This document shows, in pieces, positions 63,624 to 64,000 of a DNA stretch of 64,000 bases. The notes below the pieces were generated by a model that did not search any database, was not told where the DNA came from, and worked only from the letters and a program-made list of their open reading frames with translations. Source of the stretch: JAPOXR01 sp965214695 (GTDB lineage Bacteria > Pseudomonadota > Alphaproteobacteria > Rhodobacterales > Rhodobacteraceae). Both the position numbers and the translations under genes were made by a program. The first letter of the stretch is position 1, and each line of letters starts with the position of its first letter. Where the stretch lies: NCBI GenBank assembly GCA_965214695.1, contig OZ243967.1, positions 2,418,001 through 2,482,000 on the forward strand, given 5' to 3'.

Positions 63624-64000
63624 ATGACGACAAGACGGAAATTCCTGGCCGGGGCCGGCGTTGCTGCCGGGGCCGCGGCGCTGTCGGCGCCAGCCGTGCA
63701 CGCCCAGTCGAAGATCCGCTGGAGAATGCAGACCTATGCGGGTCCGGCGCTGGCCGAGCATGTCATCAAGCCGGCGATCGAGTCATTCAATCGCGTTGCC
63801 GGTGACGAGATGGAGATCGAACTGTTCTTTGCCGACCAGCTGGTTCCGACCGGCGAGTTGTTCCGGGCCATGCAGAAAGGCACGATCGATGCCGTCCAGT
63901 CCGATGACGATTCGATGGCATCGCCGACGGAAGTGACCGTGTTTGGCGGCTATTTTCCGTTTGCCAGTCGCTACTCGCTCGATGTGCCTGTGTTGTTCAA
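63624..64000 (+). CDS. TRAP transporter solute-binding protein (DctP-like), 3'-truncated by window
   Basis: The first ~125 residues of a TRAP receptor. MTTRRKFLAGAGVAAGAAAL is a twin-arginine signal with cleavage after VHA, followed by IRWRMQTYAGPALAEHVIKP and ELFFADQLVPTGELFRAMQK, characteristic of the DctP fold. GAGGAGGAAATC precedes the ATG. It lies 3.4 kb after the DctQ-DctM pair on the same strand, with minus-strand genes between, so it is either their separated receptor or the start of another TRAP operon beyond the window. Confidence 0.9.
   Translation, partial: MTTRRKFLAGAGVAAGAAALSAPAVHAQSKIRWRMQTYAGPALAEHVIKPAIESFNRVAGDEMEIELFFADQLVPTGELFRAMQKGTIDAVQSDDDSMASPTEVTVFGGYFPFASRYSLDVPVLF

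Overview
This window is GC-rich, densely coded and looks alphaproteobacterial. The grounds are a SecA with the C-terminal CPCGSGKKYKHCHG zinc motif beside argJ and mutT, a ferrochelatase next to an NDUFAF5-like methyltransferase, UbiG, TRAP carriers and paired dimethylglycine-dehydrogenase-like proteins. A free-living or host-associated marine heterotroph using small osmolytes and organosulfonates is my inference; no rRNA or tRNA gene was found to fix the taxonomy.

Layout. 1-5.7 kb: an isethionate/sulfoacetaldehyde operon (TRAP large permease, GMC dehydrogenase, Xsc, Pta). 6.3-11.4 kb: a CUT1-type sugar ABC importer with a divergent IclR regulator and a clear palindromic operator. 11.7-13.6 kb: remains of two toxin-antitoxin (TA) modules meeting head-on, then an NYN-domain nuclease gene. 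13.9-18.7 kb: secA, argJ, mutT. 18.8-24.3 kb: accessory region with a broken M20 peptidase, a DUF4143 ATPase preceded by three 22-bp repeats, a DUF433 antitoxin whose toxin is cut off at a perfect hairpin, and a large 2OG-Fe(II) oxygenase. 24.6-26.5 kb: ferrochelatase and methyltransferase. 26.7-30.6 kb: a peptide/nickel-type ABC importer without a binding protein. 31.1-43.5 kb: an island of defence-like and mobile debris: a frameshifted NYN gene, a resolvase stub, an AAA ATPase/DUF4276 pair between two copies of a ~129-bp repeat, a truncated DGQHR (DndB-like) protein, TA modules, a thermonuclease, a LysR-controlled redox cluster, and a phosphorothioate-DNA HNH endonuclease gene whose 3' end is duplicated 6.7 kb away. 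44.2-54.6 kb: an N-methyl-amine catabolic operon (deaminase-like protein, two DMGDH-like proteins, a non-pyrrolysine MttB homologue, class III aminotransferase) followed by a family-5 solute-binding protein. 54.8-64 kb: LysR remnant, MetE-like methyltransferase, UbiG, proline iminopeptidase, a TRAP small/large permease pair, a sugar-kinase remnant, an ArsR regulator with a CutA/YqfO-insert-like protein, a damaged TacAT module, and the start of a TRAP binding protein cut by the window end.

How the genes work together. Imported isethionate would be oxidised by the GMC enzyme to sulfoacetaldehyde, converted by Xsc to acetyl phosphate and sulfite, and by Pta to acetyl-CoA. The 44.9-52.8 kb operon would strip methyl groups from a quaternary or tertiary amine and then transaminate the product. 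The most unusual signals are three: two unrelated loci where an NYN nuclease gene has a leader of stacked hairpins ending in a UUCG-capped stem 21-23 nt before the start; the repeat-flanked AAA/DUF4276 cassette whose second gene carries a one-base frameshift and a stop; and the duplicated tail of the HNH gene. Several accessory genes need only one base to be restored, so base-level accuracy of the assembly should be checked before decay is accepted.
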